Shown piece by piece: positions 5,520 through 5,666 of a stretch of 5,666 bases of DNA. Within the stretch, counting starts at the first letter, position 1; each line of letters begins with the position of its first letter. This DNA comes from Bryobacterales bacterium (GTDB lineage: Bacteria; Acidobacteriota; Terriglobia; Bryobacterales; Bryobacteraceae). The stretch is from NCBI GenBank assembly GCA_025462985.1, contig JAOAPP010000669.1, forward strand, positions 1-5,666. The letters are read 5' to 3'. The translations under genes and the position numbers were made by a program. Under the pieces are notes generated by a model that worked only from the letters and a program-made list of their open reading frames with translations, was not told where the DNA came from and searched no databases.

Positions 5520-5666
5520 AGTCGTTTTGAAGAAAGCGAGATCTGTGCGTTGCTCATTGACGGCACTATCTTCAAAGGCCAGCATTTGGTGGCGGCCGTC
5601 GGCATTGATGCTATCGGCAAGAAAGTTGTCCTGGGCCTGGTGCAAGGAGCGACCGAGAATGCCAAG
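5520..5666 (+). pseudogene. IS256/Mutator-family transposase, N-terminally truncated fragment (runs off right edge)
   Basis: The frame reads SRFEESEICALLIDGTIFKG, then QHLVAAVGIDAIGKKVVLG and LVQGATENAK up to the window edge. This is the block around the first catalytic Asp (the DG of LLIDG, codon 5559-5561) of the IS256/Mutator DDE transposases, followed by the conserved hydrophobic strand with GID and the GATENA motif. In complete members roughly 130-150 residues precede this block. Here the same frame is open only back to the IS110 stop at 5397-5399. It has no ATG or GTG, and the upstream 40 or so codons do not resemble the family. The 5' part is therefore missing, probably removed by the IS110 insertion or another rearrangement. 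Whether the 3' part is intact cannot be seen. No match to its missing N-terminus was recognised on the left side of the IS110 element. Confidence 0.75.

Overview
The window looks like a piece of an Acidobacteriota chromosome (inference). The evidence is moderately GC-rich DNA, a small protein starting MGFLDNLENSLKNLE that I associate with acidobacterial genomes, and a helical protein with the STGPxTPEGK motif of a family common in Acidobacteria and Planctomycetes. No rRNA or other decisive marker is present.

Layout. (1) Bases 1-921, minus strand: the N-terminal half of a PLP-dependent D-threonine-aldolase-type enzyme runs off the left edge. Upstream of it, 30 bp away on the same strand, is a small zinc-ribbon membrane protein. 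(2) Bases 1002-3040, plus strand, divergent from the first pair: a compact likely operon of three genes. These are a conserved 139-aa hypothetical protein, a DUF4126-type membrane protein that overlaps it by 8 nt, and after 10 nt a two-TM potassium channel with a TVGYGD filter and a long C-terminal domain of unknown function. (3) Bases 3045 to about 3812, minus strand, converging on the channel with 4 nt between stops: a basic, helical hypothetical protein. Its conserved N-terminal part is in frame but has no ATG, GTG or TTG start. (4) Bases from about 3850 to the right edge: mobile DNA. An apparently intact IS110-family DEDD recombinase (440 aa, unusual proline-rich and AT-hook-like tail) follows a non-coding stretch of about 230 bp. 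That is where IS110-group elements encode their bridge RNA, and it contains a clear hairpin. After the recombinase come a terminator-like hairpin and then the middle of an IS256/Mutator transposase that lacks its N-terminus and runs off the right edge.

How the parts relate. The zinc-ribbon, hypothetical, DUF4126 and channel genes form a divergent membrane-associated cluster that could share control. No common function can be proved from the sequence. The right third is an insertion hotspot with at least two transposable elements of different families. The most interesting system is the IS110 recombinase with its candidate guide (bridge) RNA region. I see no CRISPR array, tRNA or rRNA gene.
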